A DNA stretch of 64,000 nucleotides from Kappaphycus alvarezii (Eukaryota > Rhodophyta > Florideophyceae > Gigartinales > Solieriaceae). The stretch is from the NCBI GenBank assembly GCA_002205965.3, contig NADL03000691.1, positions 1,984,001 to 2,048,000 of the forward strand. Direction: 5' to 3'. Position numbers and translations under genes: made by a program. This document shows, piece by piece, positions 21,971-32,539 of this stretch; position 1 is the stretch's first letter, and the number at the start of each line of letters is the position of its first letter. The notes below the pieces were generated by a model, which did no database searches, was not told the origin of the DNA, and saw only the letters and a program-made list of their open reading frames with translations.

Positions 21971-23136
21971 AAATGACTATCGGCCTCTTGTCTGTTAAAG
22001 TTCTTGATCTTTAGTTCTTGAGCAGTTGAAGAGAGTCGGACTCCCGGCCCCCGGATCCTAACCAGGTGAGACTGCGATTTCTAGAGTTGACTTGAAACTT
22101 CCCTGCGCTAGTCCAGGTCGATTGTAGCACACCAACACTTAATGTAAAGGATCACTTAGAGTACGGACTCTCGGCCCCGGTAAAAAAATTCAGGTGTGAC
22201 GCGAACTTCAGCTACCACTACCTACTTGCACGTGAAGTAAAAGCAGGCGCAAATAGTCCCTACGAAGCTTCCAAAGGAGGGATACTAAGCCTAGCGGCTT
22301 TTAAAACACGTTACTTATCTGGCTTCTTACGAGAAAGTGCGCATTCAAGCCTCAGCGTAATTAAAACCTTTCGGTACGTACAACACCACGTCAAATCACC
22401 TTCACGCTTTTCTAAACCGTTATCCGCACAGGGGAACGAAGCTCAACCCTGGCCGGTAGAGATACAGCTGCGTCAGGATCTCCTTGTTTCAAGTTGCCTC
22501 TACTTACGATTCGGTTGGATTTAAGTCCTGTGGACTCTGGAGTCAAGTAAGTGAGTGAACAGTCGGCGAGTGTACCTGACGCCTTTCACGGATAGATAGT
22601 CCGATAGGTCCGAATTAGTTCAACAATTAAAATTGTCGATGGCAGCAAGACAGCAAAGCTAAAGAGACAGAAATGGCCTTGAATGGGGAAACAATGAAGG
22701 GGAAAGAAGTCGGTTTAGGGAGGATGATTGATTAAAAGAGAGATAGTGAGAAATGGAGTATCAGCGTAGAGGCAGAGTTGGAGAAGGGTAGTGACAGAGA
22801 GGAAAGTGATGTGAATGATGGTCTCAGCCGATGCTACCATATAGAAAGTTAGAATTGGTTAGGTTTGTTGTTGCTGCTCCGGTCAGTCAGAACGACGCCT
22901 GGAGTGTCCTTTATATAGAGAAAGATTGTCGAGGGCTGATAGAGAGTTTCGGAACCTGAGAAGCAATGAGCGTTCTGACTGGCCACCATCCTCTTGTCCA
23001 GAGGTCCCCTCCAGGAAGGTGGTGGTCAATTATAAAATAGCTCCTGACTGGGCTGCATAAATTTGGCTCTTCCATGAGCTACTGAAAGTACGAGCAAAAG
23101 GCCATCTATTCCCCTGTGTGTACGAATATTCCAACA
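21971..23136 (-). repeat. Copia A leader and 5' LTR
   Basis: On the minus strand the LTR starts TGTTGGAATATTCGTA at 23,136, matching the remnant at 11,723, and has a TATATAA box near 22,915. Its 3' end and primer site are not obvious; I could not find a clear tRNA-iMet complement, so the LTR/leader boundary is unresolved within 22.0-22.6 kb. Confidence 0.6.
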
Positions 23137-23548
23137 GTGACGGCCAGAAAAGAATTATTTTGGCTAGGTTTAGAAAGAAGCCGTGGTCCGGTCCCTTGGA
23201 GCGCAGTATCTCAACTGGCCAGTGTAGCTCAGTGTGGGTGCCTATTAGAGTACAGTCGTTGGAGTAACATCGATGGAGTCTTAACTGTGTGTTCTCTGCT
23301 ATTGATTTCGCCAAGGGGTGCACTACAAGGGAAAACATAAGCATGCTAGCTGAGTCTCCTTGCTGCATTCCGGCTTCACTAGAGATGTCCGGTACAGGCA
23401 CCACCGGCAGGATAGGCGACGGCGGTTGACGGGCGTGGATCTTATTCAAGAACGGACAGAGCGAGGGTACCTTGGAAGGCATCAGATCGATCATCCGTTG
23501 CCTCGAGAATCGGGTGAATGCGTTGATCGCATCGAACGAGAAGAGCAT
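23137..23548 (-). pseudogene. Non-LTR reverse transcriptase fragment
   Basis: Open for about 135 codons with FDAINAFTRFSR (motif A), GMQQGDSASMLMFSLVVHPL (motif B), CYSNDCTLIG (motif C, YSND for YADD) and GFFLNLAKIILFWPS (post-motif region). The coding similarity stops exactly at the copia A LTR, so A inserted into, or was joined to, this fragment. Confidence 0.85.
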
Positions 23549-23641
23549 GTAGGCAGCGTCCTCGCCTTTGCTACGGAATTGCCCTTGAGAATCGTGAATG
23601 ATATGGTGAAAAACTGTGGATAGAATTGCAAGGCGTGTGTG

Positions 23642-23965
23642 CGATAGGATCGGGAAAAAAAAATTTAAAAAGTGTTGGCGGCCCTAGGAGGGAGGGGTTT
23701 CGGTCTTGGTATCTTGTCTCCCGGTTCCCCAACGCCACCAACGGCCAGCATGTTTATATGGCAATCGCGGGTGTGGCTGACCGTTCCAGAACCACACGCC
23801 GCGAGGCCGACAATAATAATTAATAAATTAATAAAATAATATAGAAAATAATTAAAAATAACCCTAGAGTACAGTACCTGACAAAATAGAAAACTAAGAA
23901 CAAAAAGCGTCATGCAAGCAGTCAAAAATGACAGATTTTTGGTGAACTTTCAGGAGCAACCAACA
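23642..23965 (-). repeat. Gypsy 3' LTR
   Basis: Matches 30,663-30,983 along its whole length. On the minus strand it starts TGTTGGTTGCTCCTG and ends GATCCTATCG, where the final A has mutated. It is preceded by a purine-biased GGGGCCGAAGTGG, a possible polypurine tract. Confidence 0.88.
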
Positions 23966-24504
23966 CCACTTCGGCCCCAGATGGAAACCCAGTGCACCAT
24001 ATTGCACCCTCACATTCCAGCTCCATACCCTCCATTCCAAAATCCCAATGCGTCACCTCGACTCCAGAATTGTCAATCGCCACGTTCAACCATTTAAGCT
24101 TCCCCCCTGCACGAGATGCCGTCCCAGCTCTGAACACACGTCGATTCTGAGCAACTAAAGCCTCTGGGACTGCTCCATCCGTGTTAGTGGTGTTAGTACG
24201 AGCGGTGGCTCACACGGCTTTGGGCCCATCCGAAAATCCGTCCATGGACCACTATGATGGCAAAGACTAACCAAATCGCGAAGAAGTCAACAGGAGGAAG
24301 GGCGCCACGCTGAGATTTGGTGTCAAAGGCGGCTCGAAAGAATGTGGGCGAACCTTTTAACCGTGAGAATCCAATCATCCATACCGGAAGTGCTTCTTCG
24401 TCCCAATCGTACCGGACCCCCGAACATTTCTCGGTTGATATACTCCATGCGAAGGTTAGTATAAGGAAGTTCGTTACATTTTCGAAAAGGCCCAGCACAA
24501 TCAA
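23966..24504 (-). pseudogene. Membrane-protein-like fragment inside the gypsy element
   Basis: Lies in sense between integrase and the 3' LTR. A 103-codon frame from 24,504 shows a hydrophobic segment (NVTNFLILTFAWSIS), a linker, a second hydrophobic segment (FFAIWLVFAIIVVHGR) and then IFGWAQSR. After a frame change near 24,200 an ectodomain-like stretch follows, with ARTNTTNTDGAVPEA (N-glycosylation-like NTT), AIDNSGVEV and CEGAIWCTG, and it is cut by the LTR. The layout (TM, linker, TM followed by FGxxxxR, ectodomain) parallels the surface proteins at 8.4-9.4 and 47.5-48.7 kb, although sequence identity is low. It could be a captured host gene piece or an envelope-like ORF; I favour capture. 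Confidence 0.5.
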
Positions 24505-25819
24505 GATTCAGAAGTCGAAAGTGCAGAGCGAGTACCTTCACGACATCCGATTTCGCATTCCGTTTGTGCCAATGAATGGATACTGCGTCGGCGAGGTATC
24601 TTATCGGGAGGATGTCGTCTTGTACGGCCAGAATAAAGCAAATTTCGCGGCCTCGGAGGAATGTGACGAGGGCATTGACAGGGACTTGGCTACTCGACTA
24701 AGCTTTACGGAGTCTCTTCCCTATCAGGAAGATTATATGTAATTTCTGTAATTTCCCTCTTGGAGAATCTCCAAGGTATTTTACCGGATCTCTCGCGGTG
24801 TGCGTGACAGTTTAACGCGGAAGTACTACGTGATTGATGAAAAAAAAGGCCAAACACATCCCACCTATCTCTAAATTTTCCCATTCAACGAGACACCTAT
24901 TGGACACGCTGACCATAATGCATCGAAGCGCAACTCAGAGGGAACACAGTCTCGTCGTTATTGAGGCCTTTGGTAGGCACCTCAGTTCGAGGGTAGAAGC
25001 TATCTCGCAGATCGACCGAGGGTGCCAACAGCACCGGAATCAACATTTCTGCGTCCTGTTCCCTATGTCGCGTGTGCCATCTTCTCTTTCTTCCACGCAT
25101 CTTCTCCGAAGCCATCGTATGCGTTTTCGAGACTCGGAGTGGCTCTGTATGCCAGCTGCAGTGGCCAACACCATATCACTCATCTTCGGACCCGATCCCG
25201 CGGACATCTATTGGAGAAGATATTACGCTCGAGATCAGGATTCCTTAGAGCGACTCGTCTATCGTCATCGCTGTCTCTCCTTTGCTGACGCTCAGAAGGG
25301 TTTGTACGAAGTTTACCCCGATATTGTGGTCCTTTGCCACATTAGACCGGAACATGGGCAGCCAGAAGAATCAAAAGTAGCCTTCGCCGAGCAGTAGAAT
25401 CCTCGATCGACGCTACATTGGTGAACAGCTTGCCTAGTTCTTCTGCACGCGTTTACGTTGCGTCGGTTATGGGACGGCTCTGATCGCAGCATTCAATTTG
25501 TCTTGACACCCTGGAAGACCCAATTATTATCTGAGACTGGGCCGAGAAGTAAGAATTGCGATTATTTGAAGCATCCCTTAAGATTTGGTGTGAAGAGGAG
25601 AACCCAGACGATTATTTGGAAATCGTCGATGTGTACCTTATAGCTACATTGAGTGGTCAAGAGGTCCCGCCTCGCAATATAACGATTCCATACAAGCCGT
25701 CGGATTACACGGAGATGAAGCGTCAACGTGGTCGTATAAGGGCCTCATCAGCCTCTTTTTCTGGGAATAAGCGCTCAAGGTCTGGTCCCTCCAGTCATTG
25801 GCCGTTTCCGTTAAAGTGA
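24317..25819 (+). other. Unidentified open stretches antisense within the gypsy element
   Basis: Three sizeable plus-strand frames follow each other: 141 codons (24,317-24,742), 187 codons (24,834-25,397) and 87 codons (25,556-25,819). The third ends in a basic Ser/Arg-rich tail after a YLEIVDVYLIATLSG-like segment. I recognise no family. The composition of the second and third looks protein-like, so they may be exons or decayed parts of another captured gene. The first overlaps the minus-strand membrane fragment, and only one of the two strands is likely to be real there. Confidence 0.3.
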
Positions 25820-26089
25820 CACAGTTTCTTCTGCTTTCGCAAAATCTTCTATATTACAGCAAGAGTTTCCTAAGGTTGTATAAAGTGTGGTGAATTTGAA
25901 TTGTACTCAGATGATGAATGAATGACATAACAATAGACTAGAATACATGGAACAAACATAAGACAACTACAGGCCGTCGACTATAGGACGGCTTCAGTAA
26001 TTAATCCTGTAGGAAACAACAGCGCAAAGAGTAGGGCAACACGCGCCTCGTATAGATAGTTCATCAGCAATGCCTACCTCCGTAAGATG

Positions 26090-27060
26090 TTAGCCAGTAT
26101 CCAGGGTAACCTGCTTTCCAAATGCGGCACGGTCCGGAGAAACGGACTTGAGAGCCATCCACTTAGCCGTGGACGTTAGAGCTTTTCCATGTGCGACCAG
26201 AAACCAGTCTCCAGTATTAAACCCTCGAGGTTGTACCGCCCCAACTTTATTACCCAGCCGCTGCTTCTGAATATCGACCATCGCCGCGCGAAGTGCTAAG
26301 GTAACCAGCATCTCTAGACGGCGATGCCCTTCTGAGGGATTTTGTATCAACGAGGCGGGGTCTGACGGATTCATGCGCGGTACCACTATTAACATGAGCT
26401 CGAACGGTGAGGTACCTGTTCCAAGTCGTCAACGTCGGTAGCCATAAAGAACTTGGAAAAGCCACTGTTCCCAGTCGTATCCTTGTCCGATCACCATCTT
26501 CTTTAATGAGTTCTCTATAGTTTGTACCATTCTTTCCGCTCGGCCGTTTGATATCGGAGCATAAGCTTGGACGGTGCTCCACTCGACTCCATTCTTCTTC
26601 ATAAAGTCAACGAGTGTAGCGGAGGTAAAAAGTCCAGCATTGTCAGATAGGACGGTCTTCTGGGGACTAAAAAGTGAAATGATCTCCTTTTACATAAATG
26701 TGCTCACGACTTCTGCGGATGCGGTCTCCGTTGCCGTGGCAATGGGCAAGCCTATCAAATGCTCGAGGGTGATAAAAAGAAATTTTTTTCCCACTTTCGA
26801 CCTGAGGAAGAGTCCAGCGAAATCTATAGAGTAGGTTGCGAAGATATTCGTGAGCGGAATACTCAGCGTAATTCAATAAGAGAATCAAGGGCTTGAACTC
26901 TTGACATCCCTCACAGCTCTTGACATAGTCTTGAAAGTCCCAGTGGACTTGAGGCCACTAATATCGATCGATAACAAATCTAATTGTCGTATTCCCATCC
27001 CAGTGTCCCACTTCGTCGTGGAATGCCTTCAGAATCTAGGGCCTCTCTTGGTTATCGGGA
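26090..27060 (-). pseudogene. Gypsy integrase
   Basis: The zinc domain is visible near 27,015-26,895 (FHDEVGH then CEGCQEFKP, HX4H...CX2C). The core follows in other frames: SIDFAGLF (first Asp), LSDNAGLF (second Asp) and NGRAERMVQTI (Glu), with WEQWLFQVLYGYR after it. The C-terminal region (26,395-26,093) has a MNPSDPASL segment shared with the relic at 63 kb. All catalytic residues survive, but the reading frame changes several times. No chromodomain was recognised downstream. Confidence 0.88.
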
Positions 27061-27172
27061 TCGCGCGGAGGCCATTGTTCGTACGCTTCAGCAGTTTTCC
27101 TTCCCAAACCATGAAGGTTTTTGCGGTGCATTATATCGAGCGTCGCTTAGACGGATCTTGTTGTTGAATACA

Positions 27173-27751
27173 TTATCCTTCAATGTAGCGAGCGACATAA
27201 ACCAAATATGGTTCTATAACGGTATTTTTGGACGGACGGACAGAGTTAAATGTACCAAAAAGGTCCCCTTCGTCGACATTTGGGGCGCTTCCAAGCCTCC
27301 CGAGCACTACGCGTGAAACATAGTCGGCAGCTCCATTCATTTTGCCCCGACAATATTCCACCTCAAACTCGTACTCAGCTAAAAACTTTAGCAATCATTC
27401 CAATCTTCCGTTAACGTCGCTCTTCTTAACGGCGTACCGAAGTGCCTTACGTTTAGTTATGAGTTTGAAGGGTTCCGTTGAAAGCAAGTACACTAGGAAC
27501 TTCCTAAGTGCGAAAATGCCTGCAAGAGGTTCCTTTTCGCACGCAGAACAGTTCCGCTCGGCGGAGTTCATGGTGCCACTTGCATATTGCACGGGTTGTA
27601 CTTTTCTATCTTCTTTCTTCTGCGCAAGCATTGCTCCTACGGCGAAACTTGAGGCATCTGTTTTCACGTTGGATGCTGCGTCGAAATCGGGTAAGTCCAG
27701 CACTGGTGGGGATTTGAGTTTCTCTTTTAGCACCTCGACCACTTCCTTCAT
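27173..27751 (-). pseudogene. Gypsy RNase H
   Basis: PPVLDLPDFDAASNVKTDAS is the start of the RNase H domain with its TDAS motif. VGAMLAQKKEDRK, SGTMNSAERNCSACEKE and FLVYLLSTEPFKLIT follow. After a frame change comes the EYEFEVEYCRGKMNGAADYVSR block (ADxxSR box). It degrades the RNA strand during reverse transcription. Confidence 0.9.
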
Positions 27752-27850
27752 TTCTTCTGTGCAGCTGAAGTTCTTATTACAGGAAATTGCGGCATGAATA
27801 GTGGCAGAGATGCTCGCGAAACCCTGGATAAGTCGGTGATAGTAACCGGA

Positions 27851-28520
27851 TTAGCAGAGGAAACTCCTCAGCTCAGTTGTGTATGTTAGTACTGATGCCT
27901 CCTTGATGGCATTGATCTTCCCTTGATCGACGTAAACTTCTTCTTTGTCAATTAAATGGCCGAGAAGCTTGACACTAGGCCTCACAAACACACATTTCGT
28001 GATTTTTAACTTGAGTCCGGCCTTTCCGGTAGCTTCGGGGGAGATGCGAAGGTGCATAAAATGCTCCTAGATCTATTGGGAGAACATAAAAACGTCTTCC
28101 AGATATACTCCAGCGAATGGAATATCTCTATCAAGATTTAATCCATAATTCGCTGGAATGTAGACGGGGGCATTCATCAGGCCAGAAATTGAATGTTCCA
28201 AAGCGACATACAAAGGTATTCATCTCTTTGAATTTTTCCCTCATGCCGATCAGCTAATACCCTGCGAAGAGGTCCAGGGTTGTCAAGATGGAGCTTCCCT
28301 TCAAGTTATCGAGTATTTATTCGATCTTGGACAATGGCCAGCGATCAGCCTTCATTCGTCGGTTCAGCGCACAGTATTCCACACAGAATCGGGGATTGGC
28401 GCCCTTATCTGTCAAAATTACGACAGGAAATAACCAGGCTGAAGAGGCTGAAGTGAAAATTACTACATCAAGCATGTTGTCGATCTCCCTGCAAGCAATT
28501 TCATTGGGTTGCGGAGACAT
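27851..28520 (-). pseudogene. Gypsy reverse transcriptase
   Basis: RFCVEYCALNRR and ADRWPLSKIE are the first RT blocks. LTTLDLFAGY is the motif A region (28,260), and the catalytic box at 28,108-28,091 reads VYLEDV, with YLDD changed to YLED. KITKCVFVRPSVKLLGHLI follows. Frameshifts separate the blocks. The D-to-E change in the active site would by itself be expected to abolish polymerisation. Confidence 0.9.
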
Positions 28521-28561
28521 TCAGTTGGCCCTGTGGTAGATATGGATTTCATACTTTAGCT

Positions 28562-29290
28562 CTAATCCACGTTTCGTTGGTACTGATGCGGGGCGAAGCT
28601 CCTCGTCGTCTTTGAGACTATCTGAGTGTCAAGTAGTGAGCAATTTATGATATATTGTGTCTCTTCAGGAAGATGAGCAAGAAGGTCTCGAAGTGCCCCT
28701 TTCATCTCCTCCTTCTTGTTTTCTTCGCCCCCTTCTTCGACTGCGGCAGCATATTTATCGGCCAGTTCTTTATCAGAGTTGCCGGAGCTCCAGTAAATTA
28801 TTTGCCACATCGCCAGGACCAATTCTTCTCCTGAAATGTCGGCAGAGTCGGAATCAGCGTCAGAGTCGGAGGTGAAGTCTTCGCTAGGCGTTTCGATATG
28901 TTGAACCCTCACCAGATGCTTCTCAGCGGCTTTTGTATTGAATTCCAAAGGCAGTACAACTGCTTCCGAGCCAATGTGTAGACGATTGTTTTGGATCCCG
29001 AAATCCAAATTTGCTCGTATAGCCGAGGGAATTGGGAGACCAATAATTAGATCAAACGTCGACTTCTACATAACTAGATAGTTCAGATTGACCATTTAGT
29101 CCGCAAAGGTGGTGGGAACCTTGAGCAACGAACCGACACAGGAGGCGCGATCTCCGTTCGCGACGGTAATTTTCTTCGATTTGTAGTACGGCGACAGCTA
29201 GAGCCTTCGAAAAAACTCCGTGGACATCACTTCCAGTACGGTTCCAGAGTCAAAAAGCGCCCATACTTCCATTCTGTAAACCCTGAGCTA
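28562..29290 (-). pseudogene. Gypsy protease and protease-RT spacer
   Basis: An ALFDSGTVLEVMS segment at about 29,270-29,220 is the aspartic protease active site (DSG). Downstream an open frame of 148 codons (29,008-28,565) starts with DFGIQNNRLHI, the usual hinge before RT. It continues as an acidic Ser/Asp/Glu-rich spacer containing SDSDADSDSAD and EEGGEENKKEEM. Confidence 0.75.
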
Positions 29291-29758
29291 AACTACTCGC
29301 AGCAAGCGTGGTCCTTCATCAGCAATGGCGGCAATTATTGGCATATTCTTCTTCCCTAACAGCCTTTGCATTACCTGAGCGGCTCCATCAGAATCAACTC
29401 AAAGAAGCTGACCGAACATAAGCCCGCAGTTGTAATTTGTAAGCTCAGCGACAACTTCATACTTTCCGACGTCTTCTTGGAGCTTGTTCGAACCCTTCAT
29501 TCCTATTTTGTTCGTCTTTTAGTTCCTCATTCTGCCCGAAACACGGCATACTTCTGCCGATGGAACAGGAGGAAGTATTCGTACTTGTTGCGGATTATGT
29601 ACTAGACATAATACCGGAAATCTCTCGTCATCTTCTTGACGAGTTTTTTTCGGCAAAGCTTCTCCTTCAGCAGCTCTTTTCGTCGCTTTAACTATCTCTT
29701 CGATGACCTCATCGGTATCCGAATGGATCTAACGGACAAAGTTGACCTGATCCACTAC
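29291..29758 (-). pseudogene. Gypsy gag-protease junction, decayed
   Basis: Lies between the zinc knuckles and the protease active site. No intact frame on the minus strand and no recognisable motif; presumably the N-terminal part of the protease and the linker. Confidence 0.4.
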
Positions 29759-30663
29759 TCAAGGTTCTTCTTTCCTTTCGTGATCTTCGGAAGCATCGAA
29801 AACCTCAATTCTCGCCCCAGTCCAACATGTAGCCTCATAATGCCCTAAACGACCGCAAAGGGTGCAACGATTATCATGGTGAGGATTATTCTCGCATCTA
29901 GATGTTCCGTGGCCCGGTTGGCGAAAGTAAGAGCACGATCTAGGAGCATTTCCACTCTGAGCTGACGAAGACTGTCCCTCGACTGTATCTGAATTTTCCT
30001 TTTTCTGTTTGACGAGAAGGGTAAGGCGAGGCAGGTCTTCAGCAAGGGTGTCCACCTTATCCTAGATGTTTTTTGAGCGAGAAACGGGACGAACTAAGAG
30101 CCTTGCCGGTGGTACTTCCATAACTTGAGGCGAGGATCCGGAAAATGCAATTCGGTTTGTGCGAACGTCCTTCGCAGCCCTCACTAGATCTTCGTAATTC
30201 TTCGCCCCCCGGACCGACTGGAACTGCTGAAAGTTCTCATGTCGACATGCGCCCGTCCTTAATAATCCGAATCTTGCAGTACTGTCGAACCATGCCTTCA
30301 CATACAACCGCTCCGATTACTTCAAGTAGTTCGGTATGTCTTGAATTTCGAGGCCGATTCCCAATGCTTGACGAATAATGTCTTGAGGCTCTTCTTCCTC
30401 GGCGAAATTTTCGAAGAACTTCTCTTTGGTAACGCGTAGGTCTTGGCATCTTCGGTCAGCTCTATTTGGGCTGCGAAGGAATCACAGTGGAATTCGAACG
30501 CGGGGCTTTCTAGGTATCTGAGGAGGGATATATCCTCCTTCTGACTGGAATTCCCGGCTATCAAAATATTGCCGTAGAAGATAAAGAAATTCTTCACATC
30601 GCTGTTTTCGTTGTCAGCGATTGAATTCGCTCCGTAGGAAGAGGCCCTCCACAAGAGTACCAT
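29759..30663 (-). pseudogene. Gypsy gag
   Basis: The first frame begins at 30,663 with an ATG formed by the last base of the LTR and the first bases of the primer site, and runs 113 codons. The body continues in two other frames (30,307-30,065 and 30,055-29,762). The last carries two zinc knuckles. The second is canonical, CTLCGRLGHYEATC. The first has Cys replaced by Phe, CSYFRQPGHGTSRC. Two frame changes make it non-functional as read. Confidence 0.85.
30649..30662 (-). other. Gypsy primer-binding site
   Basis: On the minus strand TGGTACTCTTGTGG directly follows the CCCTATCA end of the 5' LTR. TGG is complementary to the CCA end of a tRNA, so full-length tRNA priming is expected; the tRNA is not identified. 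Confidence 0.75.
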
Positions 30664-30983
30664 GATAGGGTCGGGAAAGTGAAAATTTTAAAAAGTGTTT
30701 GCGTCCCTAGGAGGGGTTTCTTTCGACGTCTCCTGTCTCCCCGTCCCCTTCTGCCACCAACGACCAGCAGGTTTATATAACAATCCCAGGTGTGGCTGAC
30801 CGTTCCAGACCCACACGCCGCGAGGCCGACAATAGTAATTAAGAAATTAATAAAATACTGTAGAAACAATTAAAAATAACTCTAGAGTACTGTACCTGAC
30901 AAAATAGAAAACTAAAAACAAAAAGCGTCATACAAGCATTCAAAAATGGCAGAGTTTTGGTAAAATTTCAGGAGCAAACAACA
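30663..30983 (-). repeat. Gypsy 5' LTR
   Basis: On the minus strand it starts TGTTGTTTGCTCCTG and ends GACCCTATCA, i.e. TG...CA. It contains an AT-rich TTAATTTCTTAATTA-like block and is homologous to the left LTR along its whole length. Confidence 0.9.
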
Positions 30984-30988
30984 CTGTG

Positions 30989-32415
30989 CACAAATGTGGA
31001 CCACGAAATTACTTTTCGACTACAGAAAAGTCCTTGATACAGAGGGAAGCCATTGATTTCAACGATTTCAGCTCTGCAGTGCTCACTTTTTAATCAAAAT
31101 ATTTTATAGCAGTACTGGTTTAGGGGATTTCAAAAATTGGTGGAGTCTACATAAACCTTGGCCATGGAGTGTTTGGGCCTCGACCACCCCGAACAGACCG
31201 ACAACAAAAGTCCAACCACCGATTACCTAGTGTGCGCCTAAACCCGCGCACCAGGTATATTGACAAAAGGTTTTCTGTGCTGCAAGTTCTTCCAATCTGA
31301 TAGAAGGTCAAAATATCTATTAGATTTATCTTTCAGTCCGATTGCAGTCGGGTGTAACATTTTTTTTATTATGATTCCTCGGGATAGCTCCCAGTGCCGA
31401 TAAATAAAGGGCTTCCAGGGATCAAATACCCTGCATCAATACCAGTCAACGACGTCATCTACCGGGAAAAGGAAGGGGTTGCAAATATCTGTCCGGCATC
31501 TATAGAGACGGGAGTGACGAACCCCGAGAAGGTCTTAACCGCAAATGCTGCGGCTCGAACATAATGCCTTGTAGAGAAGATCGTATCCTAGGCAGACCGA
31601 AAGGCTGAACAAAAGAGACCTTTGGATACAGAGGACAGACATTGAGGATTGGAATCTTGTTGTTGAGTCTGCATACAAAAACCTGAGCTATACCAACAGC
31701 GAGTCTAGTTTCACTCTGGAGTAAACATTGAATTTATCAAGGACAGCCGTTGCATTCAAAGAATCAAAGTTTCACAAAAAGTGAAACCTTCCGAGCCGAG
31801 CAATTTCTCAACTCCACATGTAAACAAAAGAGTCAAGACCAGAGGGGATACCATTGGAGAGTTACAGCGGGCGGAGATAGTGTCAGGTGTCGTCTAATGC
31901 TTGGGACAAGAGAACTTTCGTCACCAGGCGCCGTAATGCCGTCCCAATGACAATAGGGTGGATCTCATCTAGACATGGTTGCATCGGGAGAAGCGTTGCA
32001 GAGGAGATGAGCGAAATTGCGGCCTCAGTGATTGGTCGTAGTCCACAACATGCATATGTTTGCCTCCCCTTCCCAGGTAGTCATTTTGACTGGCCCTGTG
32101 CGGTGCACTTCCCTGTCTGTTGATAAATCCTACCGTGATTAAAATCTTGGTTACCTTGAGGCTGTACTTTGGTTACTGTAATTCTATACTTACGGTACCT
32201 TCCTAGTAGATTTTAGTGTGTGAACCGCGTCACCCTCGAGGAAAAGGGCCATCCGTATCATCATCAACAAAGTTCATTCGAACCCGTTTTTACGACCACA
32301 AACACCACCAATTATTTGATGCGCCTTGGAATATAGGAGAACTTATTTTTAAATCGTAAGAAGACCTCTATCTTTCCCCACTTTCACATACTTCTACACT
32401 TGATATATACCGTGA
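30989..32415. other. Intergenic, no gene recognised
   Basis: Balanced to AT-rich DNA. Open stretches at 31,750-31,950 and 31,887-32,123 (+) overlap in different frames and show no motif. Confidence 0.5.
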
Positions 32416-32423
32416 AATGTTGG

Positions 32424-32482
32424 ATGATTTAATATTTGAAAGATATGGTCGGTTGTGGCCCGGATTCTCCTACAGGGTGACC
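32424..32482. repeat. Shared 60-bp dispersed motif, copy 2
   Basis: Second copy of the motif at 7,424-7,486, on the same strand of the window, ending TCTCCTACAGG. It lies just upstream of the plus-strand non-LTR relic. Confidence 0.6.
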
Positions 32483-32539
32483 GGTCGAATGTACGCGAAA
32501 TGTTGCGCCAGGCGCTGATGGCACCGCAATGCACGTGGC

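Larger units (their letters stand above)
11640..23136 (-). mobile_element. Copia element A (outer, decayed, interrupted by B)
   Basis: A minus-strand Ty1/copia element can be followed from its 5' LTR (about 22.0-23.14 kb) through gag, protease and the first half of integrase (21.97-19.90 kb). After a gap occupied by element B, it continues with the second half of integrase, RT, RNase H and a 3' LTR remnant (14.73-11.64 kb). The outer ends are marked by the same TGTTGGAATATTCGTA start (minus strand) at 23,136 and 11,723. The 3' LTR is cut to about 85 bp next to a non-LTR fragment. All domains carry stops or frameshifts, and the catalytic RT motif is mutated. Confidence 0.75.
23642..30983 (-). 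mobile_element. Full-length Ty3/gypsy element
   Basis: A 7.34-kb element coding on the minus strand, with LTRs of 324 bp (left) and 321 bp (right). A primer site starts with TGG directly after the 5' LTR, and gag-protease-RT-RNase H-integrase follow in gypsy order. Flanking 5-mers are GTGTG (23,637-23,641) and CTGTG (30,984-30,988), a target duplication with one change. LTRs differ by many substitutions and all ORFs are shifted, so it is older than copia B. Between integrase and the 3' LTR there are 2.1 kb of unusual sequence. Confidence 0.88.

Noticed and set aside
23642-23965. Solo LTR unrelated to the gypsy internal region
   Set aside because: Its own flanks (GTGTG and CCACT) do not match, whereas the outer flanks of the two LTRs (GTGTG and CTGTG) do, favouring one full-length element.
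23966-24504. Retroviral-type envelope gene of the gypsy element
   Set aside because: No signal peptide, furin-like site or fusion-peptide pattern is visible. The layout fits the local host surface proteins better, though it is not excluded.
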